From NCBI GenBank assembly GCA_900553865.1, contig USFC01000034.1:1-15745 (forward strand): a stretch of 15,745 nt of DNA, in the 5' to 3' direction. The DNA comes from an uncultured Clostridium sp. (GTDB lineage: Bacteria > Bacillota > Clostridia > TANB77 > CAG-508). This document shows positions 6,908 to 12,832 of the stretch, in pieces. Each line of letters opens with the position of its first letter. The first letter of the stretch is position 1. Both the position numbers and the translations under genes were made by a program. The notes beneath the pieces are model-generated. The model had not been told where the DNA came from. It saw only the letters and a list, made by a program, of their open reading frames with translations, and ran no database searches.

Positions 6908-7801
6908 CTATTTATTCTTTGATAATTGTCTTATTTTTTCGTGATAAAAATAGTTTATTATTATAGGTTTTCCAGTAGGATTTTTTAAAAATGGTTCTTC
7001 ATCTATAACATACATAAATCCATTTTTATCTGCATACTCTTGTACTTTTTTATCTAACCCTTCCCAATAAGACATATCTTTTTTAGTATAAATCTTATTA
7101 TACAAATCATTTAATTCAGGGTGTTTTTCTTTTATATAATTTATTATAGTAAGCTTAAATGTACCTCTTAAATTCAAGTTTTCAAGCCATATATAGTCGC
7201 AAAAGTCTTTTATTTTTTCTATTATAGTAAATACATCAGTAATACCAGGAAATATTGGAGAAATAAAACAAGTTGTTCTTATTCCTGCATCGTGAACTTG
7301 TTTCATTGCTTCAATTCTTGATTTTATTGTTGGTGCTGAATCCATATCTTTCTTAAATTCTTCATCTAATGTATTTATTGACCAAGCAACCAATGGATTA
7401 GGATATGTTTTTATCAAGTCAATATCTCTTGTAACTAAATTAGATTTTGTTGTTATAATTAAATTTATTCCACTTCCTTGCATTTCTTCTAAAAATGCTC
7501 TTGTTCTTTTATATTTTGCTTCAAAATAATTATATCCATCTGTTACAGATCCTACTATCATTGTTTTACTTTTATATTTTTCAGGATTTTTTATTTTATC
7601 CCACATCTTAACATCTAAAAACATTCCCCAATCTTCTTTATGTCCTGTAAATCTTTTCATAAATGTAGCATAACAATATTCACAACCAAAAGGGCAACCA
7701 ACATAAGGATTTATTGAATATCCTGCTATTGGCAAGTTTGATTTTGTAAGAATTGTATCAACTTTCTTTTCTTTAATTACAACTTTTTTTAAATCTATCA
7801 T
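6908..7801 (-). CDS. Radical SAM protein, spore photoproduct lyase-like (second of a pair)
   Basis: The 297-residue enzyme carries the iron-sulfur motif CPFGCEYCYA (Cys36, Cys40, Cys43; CX3CX2C). The next segments fit the SPL-like radical SAM barrel: VGSVTDGYNYFEAKY, then a strand TKSNLVTRDIDL, then SINTLDEEFKKDMD. The usual radical SAM reaction is reductive cleavage of S-adenosylmethionine to make a 5'-deoxyadenosyl radical; its substrate is unknown. It overlaps the upstream radical SAM gene by four bases (ATGA) and has its own GGAGGAATAG site. From memory, NCBI names such tandem genes 'radical SAM mobile pair' proteins A and B; this would be the B-type member. A DNA or protein modification role is speculation. 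Confidence 0.82.
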   Translation of the reverse strand: MIDLKKVVIKEKKVDTILTKSNLPIAGYSINPYVGCPFGCEYCYATFMKRFTGHKEDWGMFLDVKMWDKIKNPEKYKSKTMIVGSVTDGYNYFEAKYKRTRAFLEEMQGSGINLIITTKSNLVTRDIDLIKTYPNPLVAWSINTLDEEFKKDMDSAPTIKSRIEAMKQVHDAGIRTTCFISPIFPGITDVFTIIEKIKDFCDYIWLENLNLRGTFKLTIINYIKEKHPELNDLYNKIYTKKDMSYWEGLDKKVQEYADKNGFMYVIDEEPFLKNPTGKPIIINYFYHEKIRQLSKNK

Positions 7802-8460
7802 TCTATTCCTCCAAATTCTTTAGGAAATTCTTGAACAAACTCATCTTCTTTTAAAATTCCTAATAAATCTTCTTTCATAAATACAGGTATATTTTTCTCT
7901 TTTGCTTGATTGTAAATGTTAAATACCCATTCTCTTTTTGATGATATTTTCCCTTTTCTATTACCTGTTTCAGTACCTATTACAATCCAAGAAATATTAC
8001 TTAAATCTAATTTTCCTACATCATCAAACATAGGCTCAAAAGTAATATGGTAATGCTTTGCTTTGATATTATTTCTTAAATAATCAATTCTTGTCTTTTC
8101 TCTTGAAGAAGTAACTGTTACACCAAACCAACCATTATCAGGAATTTCTTTTAATTTAATATTTTCAGGTCTTTTAGTTAAAAAAATGTATTGCGTGTTT
8201 TTATTTTCTTTCATTTTGGAAAAAACTTTATCTTTCCATTCTTCATTCCAACCTGATAAATCGCTTTGTCCAGTTAGTAAATATGCCGTATGCCTTTTAT
8301 TATCAAGCATTTTCAATTTATTTTCAAAAAATACAGGCTTATTAAAATCATCAATAGTATGAAATCTATTATTATTCATTCTTGCATAGCAATACGAACA
8401 TCCTATACTACATCCAATTACTATATTTATATTTTTTATTGTATCTTTAATACATTGCAA
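7798..8460 (-). CDS. Radical SAM protein of the DUF5131/Gp37-Gp68 type (first of a pair)
   Basis: A 220-residue protein with CSIGCSYCYAR near the start (Cys17, Cys21, Cys24; CX3CX2C). Then come FLTKRPENI, WFGVTVTSSREKTRIDYL, HITFEPMFDDVGKLDL and WIVIGTETGNRKGK, which follow the motif order of DUF5131 proteins. The usual GGESG is GTETG here. The family has the radical SAM barrel but no established substrate. Translation starts with TTG, 8 bases after AAGGAG. It lies 21 bases after the HxlR gene and overlaps the next radical SAM gene by four bases, so all three form one operon. It would be the A-type member of the 'radical SAM mobile pair' as I remember that naming. Confidence 0.8.
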   Translation of the reverse strand: MQCIKDTIKNINIVIGCSIGCSYCYARMNNNRFHTIDDFNKPVFFENKLKMLDNKRHTAYLLTGQSDLSGWNEEWKDKVFSKMKENKNTQYIFLTKRPENIKLKEIPDNGWFGVTVTSSREKTRIDYLRNNIKAKHYHITFEPMFDDVGKLDLSNISWIVIGTETGNRKGKISSKREWVFNIYNQAKEKNIPVFMKEDLLGILKEDEFVQEFPKEFGGIE

Positions 8461-8481
8461 TTTTCTTTCTCCTTAAATTTA

Positions 8482-8805
8482 TTATAATTTTGATTTGTAA
8501 AATTCACCAAATGAAGCCATTATATCTAACATTTTACTTAATTCTAATCCTAAATCAGTCATTCCATATTCAACTTTTGGTGGATTCGTATGATAATCCT
8601 TTCTAAAAATAATACCATCACTTTCTAATTGCCTTAAACTATCTGTTAATACTTTTTGTGATATTCCATTCAATGACTTTTGCAACTCATTAAATCTCCA
8701 TGTTCTTTTTGTTAAATTTCTTATTATCAACAATTTCCACTTATTTCCTACTAAAGATATTGTAGTTGCAACAGGACATTCTGGTAATTCATTTATATTT
8801 CTCAT
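8482..8805 (-). CDS. HxlR-family winged-helix regulator
   Basis: A 107-residue protein with the family hallmarks in order: CPV near the N-terminus (Cys10), then VGNKWKLLIIRNL, RFNELQKSLNGISQKVLTDSLRQLESDGII, and a beta wing ending in KVEYGMTDLG. HxlR proteins bind DNA as dimers, and several sense thiol-reactive electrophiles or oxidants through the N-terminal Cys, which is present here. It is the first gene of the operon containing the two radical SAM genes and is divergent from the cupin gene. A 30-bp dyad overlaps both -35 regions, so it probably represses both directions. The ATG at 8805 has an AAGGAG site. Confidence 0.9.
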   Translation of the reverse strand: MRNINELPECPVATTISLVGNKWKLLIIRNLTKRTWRFNELQKSLNGISQKVLTDSLRQLESDGIIFRKDYHTNPPKVEYGMTDLGLELSKMLDIMASFGEFYKSKL

Positions 8806-8832
8806 TTTGATACTCCTTACTAATTTATTGAT

Positions 8833-8860
8833 ATTGTATCACATATTATTAATTTGACAA
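8833..8860 (-). promoter_or_regulatory. Promoter of the HxlR-radical SAM operon
   Basis: Minus strand TTGTCA (8855-8860), 16 bases, TACAAT (8833-8838). The -35 overlaps the outer arm of the dyad. Confidence 0.65.
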
Positions 8861-8886
8861 GTAGTTACTTTAAAGTGCGTACTTGT
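8857..8886. promoter_or_regulatory. Probable HxlR operator, 30-bp dyad
   Basis: ACAAGTA (8857-8863) is mirrored by TACTTGT (8880-8886), and a perfect ACTTTAAAGT (8867-8876) shares the same centre. Twelve of 15 positions pair. It covers the inner edges of both divergent -35 boxes, the expected place for a shared repressor site. Confidence 0.7.
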
Positions 8887-8911
8887 TTTATTGTATGTAC
8901 TTTGATATAAA
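8883..8911 (+). promoter_or_regulatory. Promoter of the cupin gene
   Basis: TTGTTT (8883-8888), 17 bases, TATAAA (8906-8911). A TATACT about 12 bases further on is an alternative -10. Confidence 0.5.
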
Positions 8912-8944
8912 TTCGTTATACTAATATTTAAGGAGGAATTTAAA

Positions 8945-9298
8945 ATGTCAAATTTTATGAAAGTAAGTTCAGAAAGTGCACCTAGAGTTGAATTACACGA
9001 AAAATTAGGTTTAACAGGTGCTGAAATTAGCATCAACACTATTGGAGCAGGAGAAAGTGTACCTTTTATTCATTCTCATAAACAAAATGAAGAAATTTAT
9101 TATGTTATAAGTGGTTCTGGCAAAGCTATTATTGACAACGAAGAAGTTAATTTAGTTACTGGTGATTGGGTAAGAATATCTCCAGTAGCAGAAAGACAAT
9201 TTTTTGCTAACAAAAACAATGCAATTTCTTACATTTGTATTCAAGTAAAAGAAAATTCTCTTGAAGGATTTACTGCAAATGATGCCATTATAAAATAA
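8945..9298 (+). CDS. Small cupin-domain protein
   Basis: A 117-residue single cupin. The first cupin motif is seen in FIHSHKQNEEIYYVISGSG (His43, His45, a Glu at 49/50), and the second in a GDWVRISPVAERQFFAN segment. In this second motif the usual metal-binding His is not obvious (ERQF where PxxxHxxxN is common). Small cupins bind a metal and serve as dioxygenases, isomerases or ligand-binding proteins; the substrate is unknown. AAGGAGG lies 9 bases before the ATG. It is divergent from an HxlR regulator, a common arrangement for stress-induced cupins, quinone reductases and similar detoxification genes. Its transcript ends at a strong hairpin shared with the convergent tag gene. Confidence 0.85.
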   Translation: MSNFMKVSSESAPRVELHEKLGLTGAEISINTIGAGESVPFIHSHKQNEEIYYVISGSGKAIIDNEEVNLVTGDWVRISPVAERQFFANKNNAISYICIQVKENSLEGFTANDAIIK

Positions 9299-9303
9299 AT
9301 ATA

Positions 9304-9339
9304 AAAAATCTCTGAAAGTGTAATCTTTCGGAGATTTTT
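9304..9339. terminator. Bidirectional terminator between cupin and tag
   Basis: A 15-bp stem with one T-G pair (9304-9318 and 9325-9339), 6-base loop, A-run on one side and T-run on the other. It serves two convergent genes. Confidence 0.88.
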
Positions 9340-9351
9340 ATTACTATAAAA

Positions 9352-9360
9352 TTGTAATTT
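9352..9360 (-). repeat. AAATTACAA spacer motif
   Basis: Exact copy 6 bases after the tag stop codon. The sequence after it (TTTTATAGTAAT) looks like the two ends of the larger spacer repeat joined together. Confidence 0.5.
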
Positions 9361-9366
9361 TTCGCT

Positions 9367-9909
9367 CTAATTATTCTTATACATAAAGCATTCTTTATCG
9401 TGAGAGTAAATAATTCCTATCGCTTGTAAATAAGAATATATAATTGTACTTCCCACAAATTTCATTCCTCTTTTTTGTAAATCTTTTGACAAATCATCTG
9501 ATAATTGATTTGTCGTTTTATCTATTTCATAAATAATTACATCATTGGTAAAAGTCTTTAAATAGTTATGGAATGTACCATATTCATTTTGTATTTTCTT
9601 AAAAATTTTACTATTATTTATAGTAGCATTTATTTTCAGTTTATTTCTTATAATTTTTTCATTTTTTAATAATTCATGAATTTTTTCATCATTGTAATTA
9701 CATATCTTCTCTATATCAAAATTATCAAATGCTTTTCTAAAATCCTCCCTTTTATTTAAAACACATTCCCAAGAAAGCCCTGCTTGAAAAGATTCTAGTA
9801 TTAGCATTTCAAATAAATATTTATCTTCAAAGTTAGATTTACACCATTCTTTATCGTGATATTCTATATATTTTTCATTTTTTAAATTACACCATTTGCA
9901 CCTTATCAT
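9367..9909 (-). CDS. tag: DNA-3-methyladenine glycosylase I
   Basis: A 180-residue protein that excises 3-methyladenine from alkylated DNA. The zinc ligands expected for Tag are present: Cys4 (MIRCKWC), His18 (EYHDKEW), His170 and Cys174 (YSHDKEC). LILESFQAGLSWECVLNKR carries the catalytic-site Glu and Trp, and MKFVGSTIIYSYLQAIG is the conserved late helix. Length matches the family (about 185). It overlaps the upstream methyltransferase gene by four bases (ATGA) and has a GAGGT site inside that gene, so the two repair enzymes are co-translated. Confidence 0.95.
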   Translation of the reverse strand: MIRCKWCNLKNEKYIEYHDKEWCKSNFEDKYLFEMLILESFQAGLSWECVLNKREDFRKAFDNFDIEKICNYNDEKIHELLKNEKIIRNKLKINATINNSKIFKKIQNEYGTFHNYLKTFTNDVIIYEIDKTTNQLSDDLSKDLQKRGMKFVGSTIIYSYLQAIGIIYSHDKECFMYKNN

Positions 9910-10445
9910 AATGCAGTACCTCGTTTTGGAACATGGTATTTGCTTATATCGTTTCCTTCTAGTTTTAATAATTCTATTTTGTTTTTTATTCCTCCACCAT
10001 ATCCTGTCAGACTTCCATTTATTCCAACTACTCTATGGCAAGGAATTATAATGCAAATAGGATTCCAACCAACTGCTCCACCAACTGCTTGTGATGACAT
10101 TATTTTTATTCTTCTTTTTTCAGCAATTATTTTTGATATATCTTTGTATGTTACCACCTCTCCATATTCAATAGAGTTCATTATATCTGTTACTTCTTGT
10201 CTAAACGGTGTTAAGTTTTTTATTTTATATTTCGGTGTAAAATTAGGATTTTTACCACTAAAATAAATATCTAGCCATTTACTTGTTTCTTTAAATATTT
10301 CTAAATCTTTTTCCTCGCAGTTTATTATATGTTTAAAAGAATCTCTTGAATCTTCAAACCATAAACCTGTTAAATATTCTCCATCACTATTCATAATCAT
10401 ATTTGAAAAGTTTTCTGGAGTTTGATACATATATTTATAAGTCAT
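9906..10445 (-). CDS. ogt: Methylated-DNA--protein-cysteine methyltransferase
   Basis: The 179-residue protein transfers the alkyl group of O6-alkylguanine to its own cysteine, a suicide repair reaction. The active site IIIPCHRVVG (Cys136 from the chosen start) is preceded by SQAVGGAVGWNPI and followed by GSLTGYGGGIKNKIELLKLEG, all typical of Ogt. I chose the ATG at 10445, nine bases after GGAG. A longer frame would begin at a TTG at 10460 that lies on that site. A strong sigma-A promoter at 10492-10520 sits inside the upstream repeat. Together with tag it forms an alkylation-repair operon. No ada-type regulator is nearby. Confidence 0.94.
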   Translation of the reverse strand: MTYKYMYQTPENFSNMIMNSDGEYLTGLWFEDSRDSFKHIINCEEKDLEIFKETSKWLDIYFSGKNPNFTPKYKIKNLTPFRQEVTDIMNSIEYGEVVTYKDISKIIAEKRRIKIMSSQAVGGAVGWNPICIIIPCHRVVGINGSLTGYGGGIKNKIELLKLEGNDISKYHVPKRGTAL

Positions 10446-10491
10446 TTTATATTTCTCCAATCATCTCTACAAATTACTATAATTTGTTATG

Positions 10492-10520
10492 ATTATATAA
10501 TAAAAGAGAGATAATTTCAA
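10492..10520 (-). promoter_or_regulatory. Sigma-A promoter of ogt-tag, inside the repeat
   Basis: Minus strand TTGAAA (10515-10520), exactly 17 bases, TATAAT (10492-10497). The -10 is perfect and the -35 has one mismatch. Confidence 0.85.
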
Positions 10521-10532
10521 CTTAATTACCTC
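10502..10532 (-). terminator. Hairpin overlapping the ogt promoter
   Basis: Minus strand GAGGTAATT, 7-base loop, AATTATCTC (one G-T pair), then CTCTTTTATTATAT. It probably ends the SanA-DUF1287 transcript. The -35 lies in the loop and 3' arm, and the -10 follows the T tract. Confidence 0.55.
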
Positions 10533-10552
10533 CCCTACAGATTGTAATTTGT

Positions 10553-11206
10553 TTAACTGATTCTATAATGTCCTATAATATAATCTTGTCCGTATAGTTC
10601 TAAAACATCTTCTTCATAGTTTACTTGTATTGGATTTGCGTGGTGTATTAAAAATGGAATACCTTTTTTATTTCTCTTATCTGATATTATTCCTATATGG
10701 TCTTTAAATACAATTATATCTCCACCTTGCCATTCTTCTATTTGTGATAAATCCTTTGTTAGAGAAATACTATTATTTTTTAAATATACATCTAGGTTTC
10801 TTACTCTCCTAAAATCTATGTTTTTATCTATAACTTCAATATTATATTTTTCTTTATTATTTATAATATCTTCGTTTACAAGTTCCTTTAAATCATATCC
10901 AGCATCTTTTAATCCATTTGCAACAACATCAGTACAAACTCCATATTCATCATCTGGATATCCAGTTTCATAATATTTACTTTTATATTTTGGGTTTTTA
11001 GCAATATAAGTTCTTACATTATTCAATATATCTGTTTGGTCATCTATTCCATCATTGTCTTTATCAACACTACTAATATAAGTTTCAATATTAAAATCGC
11101 TATTAGAATATTGTTTGTGTGGAATAGTTTTAAAAAAATATAATAACGCTACTAAAATCACACTAATAATTATAAATATAACAATTATAAAAATTCTTTT
11201 TTTCAT
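10553..11206 (-). CDS. DUF1287 family exported protein with an EF-hand-like loop
   Basis: A 217-residue protein with an N-terminal signal or anchor (about 4-24). DKDNDGIDD (48-56) looks like a calcium-binding Asp-rich loop. The DUF1287 core follows: YYETGYPDDEYGVCTDVVANGLK (Cys91), RRVRNLDVYL, GGDIIVFKDHIGIISD (His170) and IIGHYRIS. The conserved Cys in GVCTDV and the His in HIGI resemble the layout of NlpC/P60 papain-like hydrolases, so a cell-wall peptidase role is likely but unproven. It lies 17 bases after the SanA-type gene with a TGGAG site, in the same operon. The calcium loop between anchor and domain is an addition to the plain family. Confidence 0.85.
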   Translation of the reverse strand: MKKRIFIIVIFIIISVILVALLYFFKTIPHKQYSNSDFNIETYISSVDKDNDGIDDQTDILNNVRTYIAKNPKYKSKYYETGYPDDEYGVCTDVVANGLKDAGYDLKELVNEDIINNKEKYNIEVIDKNIDFRRVRNLDVYLKNNSISLTKDLSQIEEWQGGDIIVFKDHIGIISDKRNKKGIPFLIHHANPIQVNYEEDVLELYGQDYIIGHYRIS

Positions 11207-11223
11207 ACTAACTCCAATATTTC

Positions 11224-11895
11224 TTAAATATCTTGTTTACCGTCATTTGTAATATCTCCATTTCCACTTACAGGAATTGTATCTCCTAAATAAGTAGGCT
11301 CTGGCTTAAATATGCATTTTATAAAATCTTTATCTCTCGCTAATATTTCTCTTAATTCTCTATATGTTGCTCCTACATATTGTCTTGGATCTGCTCCTAC
11401 TCCATAGGCTTCCAACCCTAACTGATTTGCAATATATAATGCCCTATATAAATGGTATTTTTGAGTTACTATTACTACTTTCTTTGCTTCAAAAATATCT
11501 TTTGCTCTGTATATACTTTCATAAGTAGAAAATCCTGCGTGATCCATAAAAATATTTTCTGATGGTATTCCTTTTTCAATCGCATAATTTTTCATTATAT
11601 TTACTTCATCATATTCTCTTCTTCCGTGATCACCACTCATTATTATCTTGTCTGACACACTATTTTGGTATAATTTTATACCTTCTAATAATCTATCTTC
11701 TAACATAGGACTAGGTTTATCTTTCCATATTCCAGCTCCTAGAATTATTATACAATCTACATCAGATAATGCTGTATAGTCATTTTCTTTAATAATTTGT
11801 TTATTTGTGGATATTCTTACATATAAATTTATTCCTAAAACAATAATAGTTATTAAAATAATAGCTATTATTCCATATTTTAATAATTTCTTCAT
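11224..11895 (-). CDS. SanA/YdcF-type DUF218 membrane protein
   Basis: A 223-residue protein with one N-terminal membrane helix (about 8-27) and a DUF218 domain. DCIIILGAGIWKDKPSPMLEDRL is the first conserved strand and loop, KIIMSGDHGRREYDE the second, then STYESIYRAKDIF and VVIVTQKYHLYRALYIANQLG. SanA of E. coli belongs to this family and is linked to envelope integrity and vancomycin exclusion. The catalytic activity is not established. The short tail SGNGDITNDGKQDI is Asp/Asn-rich and calcium-loop-like, echoing the Asp loop of the next protein. GGAG lies 8 bases before the ATG and directly after the hairpin at 11908-11930. Confidence 0.85.
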   Translation of the reverse strand: MKKLLKYGIIAIILITIIVLGINLYVRISTNKQIIKENDYTALSDVDCIIILGAGIWKDKPSPMLEDRLLEGIKLYQNSVSDKIIMSGDHGRREYDEVNIMKNYAIEKGIPSENIFMDHAGFSTYESIYRAKDIFEAKKVVIVTQKYHLYRALYIANQLGLEAYGVGADPRQYVGATYRELREILARDKDFIKCIFKPEPTYLGDTIPVSGNGDITNDGKQDI

Positions 11896-11907
11896 TTAAT
11901 CTTCTCC

Positions 11908-11930
11908 ATAACTTACTAATTGTAAGTTAT
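11908..11930 (-). repeat. Perfect 9-bp hairpin beside the SanA ribosome binding site
   Basis: Minus strand ATAACTTAC, 5-base loop, GTAAGTTAT, followed at once by GGAGAAG, the ribosome binding site. The loop region carries a variant of the spacer motif (AACTTACAA). It lies 10 bases after the stop of the upstream remnant and has no T-run, so it is more likely a processing or translation element than a terminator. Confidence 0.55.
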
Positions 11931-11939
11931 ATCTATATT

Positions 11940-12417
11940 TTATTTAACATCATTTAATGTCATTTCTTTTGTCCCAATATACACATCTCTATTTCCTTCT
12001 ATTGTATGACATTTTATTATTGTATAAGTATCATATTGATATATCATACTTCCACCATCTTTATACATATCTCCTGTTATCTTGTTATTATCTAAATCTT
12101 TATTTGCTTTTTGTATTATTTCTTCCATTGTTATTTTAAAAAAGTATTTCAAAGTTTTCAGCAGATTTTATTTCAATTTTTGTTGCTTTAACTTGTGCTG
12201 GATAACTTTCCAGTATAGTACCATCATAAGTTATTTTCACATTAGTTCCAATGGTATAAAGTGCATCATTATTTTCTCCTAAACCTACAGAAATTTTATC
12301 TGCTGATTTTCTTTCTTCTTCATTCTCGTTTGGCTCTACTATAATATATTTTGCATTAGATTCAATTACTTTTCCATAAAAATAACTTTCTTCATTATTT
12401 TCTATGTTTGTATCTTG
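11940..12417 (-). pseudogene. Decayed DUF3221-like gene with N-terminal loss and frameshift
   Basis: From 12417 to 12136 one open frame reads YFYGKVIESNAKYIIVEPNE, then DKISVGLGENNDALYTIGTNVKI and ILESYPAQVKATKIEI, ending in TAA. This resembles the DUF3221 (YobA-like) beta fold. It has no start codon, signal peptide or ribosome binding site and begins right after the TGA of the upstream gene, in the same frame. At a run of six T (near 12138) removing one base joins it to a second frame that continues KITMEEIIQKANKDLDNNK ... YTIIKCHTIEGNRDVYIGTKEM and ends in TAA at 11940. I read this as one exported protein gene that lost its start, probably part of its middle, and its frame. Confidence 0.65.
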
Positions 12418-12732
12418 TCATTCATATTTTTGTCTATATTCTTCTTCAAATGCAAACAAGCCTTGTCCTAAACTTATTGGAAAATACTTGTTGTTCATTA
12501 TAAAAGAGTAAGTTTTATTATTCGCATCCTTAAACTTTATTGAATAACCACCAAAACTAGAACTCCATTCTATATCTACATATTCTAGTTGCATTTTAGG
12601 AAAGTTTTTTTCTAAATAATTAGATGCAGATATTCGTGCAATTCGTTTTGGAATTATACCACTCCCCCATAATCCTACTATAACAATTAAAATTAAAACT
12701 ATAAAAACAATAATTATTTTTCTTTTTTCCAT
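12418..12732 (-). CDS. Small membrane-anchored protein of unknown function
   Basis: A 104-residue protein with an N-terminal membrane helix (about 5-23) and a compact outward domain: ASNYLEKNFPKMQLEYVDIE, then SFGGYSIKFKDANNKTYSF, then FALFE-like end FAFEEEYRQKYE. The alternating pattern suggests two or three beta strands after one helix. I do not recognise the family with confidence; it is reminiscent of short Bacillota DUF3139-type proteins. GAGGT lies 6 bases before the ATG, and a consensus promoter lies 39 bases upstream. It ends in TGA, and the same frame then runs on into the DUF3221-like remnant, so readthrough would append that sequence. Confidence 0.7.
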   Translation of the reverse strand: MEKRKIIIVFIVLILIVIVGLWGSGIIPKRIARISASNYLEKNFPKMQLEYVDIEWSSSFGGYSIKFKDANNKTYSFIMNNKYFPISLGQGLFAFEEEYRQKYE

Positions 12733-12770
12733 AAGATTACCTCACTTTCAAATTACTAATTCTTGTTACG

Positions 12771-12799
12771 ATTATATAATAAAAGGTAGATAATTTCAA
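12771..12799 (-). promoter_or_regulatory. Sigma-A promoter inside repeat copy 2
   Basis: Minus strand TTGAAA (12794-12799), 17 bases, TATAAT (12771-12776). It drives the small membrane-anchored gene. Confidence 0.85.
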
Positions 12800-12812
12800 C
12801 TGGTTATCTACC
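12781..12812 (-). terminator. Hairpin overlapping the promoter in repeat copy 2
   Basis: Minus strand GGTAGATAA, 10-base loop, TTATCTACC, then TTTTATTATAT. A perfect 9-bp stem and T tract form an intrinsic terminator, with TTGAAA in the loop and TATAAT just after the T tract. Confidence 0.7.
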
Positions 12813-12832
12813 CTACTTATTGTAATTTGCTA

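Larger units (their letters stand above)
10469..10552 (-). repeat. 84-bp intergenic repeat with inverted ends (copy 1)
   Basis: Ends are ACAAATTAC (10469-10477) and GTAATTTGT (10544-10552), a perfect 9-bp inverted pair. The inside matches 12749-12829 over nearly its whole length (about 80 percent by eye). It contains a promoter and an overlapping hairpin. It starts directly after the DUF1287 stop codon. No target-site duplication is visible. Confidence 0.75.
12749..12829 (-). repeat. 81-bp intergenic repeat with inverted ends (copy 2)
   Basis: Ends CAAATTAC (12749-12756) and GTAATTTG (12822-12829) are perfect inverted partners. It matches copy 1 at 10469-10552, with the promoter hexamers and the 9-base AAATTACAA end unchanged. 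It starts 3 bases after the upstream stop codon. Confidence 0.75.

Noticed and set aside
8839..9039. Minus-strand frame of 66 residues across the cupin start
   Set aside because: It covers the divergent promoter region and the antisense of the cupin N-terminus, with no ribosome binding site.
9940..10266. Plus-strand frame of 108 residues inside ogt
   Set aside because: Antisense to the conserved PCHRVVG region; its composition follows from the gene on the other strand.
12130..12145. Programmed frameshift at the six-T run
   Set aside because: No upstream Shine-Dalgarno-like stimulator or downstream structure was evident, and the gene has no start codon, so decay is more likely.
11957..12282. 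Overlapping plus-strand frames rich in Leu, Tyr and Phe
   Set aside because: They are the antisense of the DUF3221-like remnant. The composition is typical of reversed AT-rich coding sequence, with no ribosome binding site.
12418..12420. TGA read as an amino acid, joining the small gene to the DUF3221-like frame
   Set aside because: TGA is the natural stop of the metallophosphoesterase, response regulator, first radical SAM and ogt genes here, so the standard bacterial code applies. The downstream frame is better explained as a remnant.
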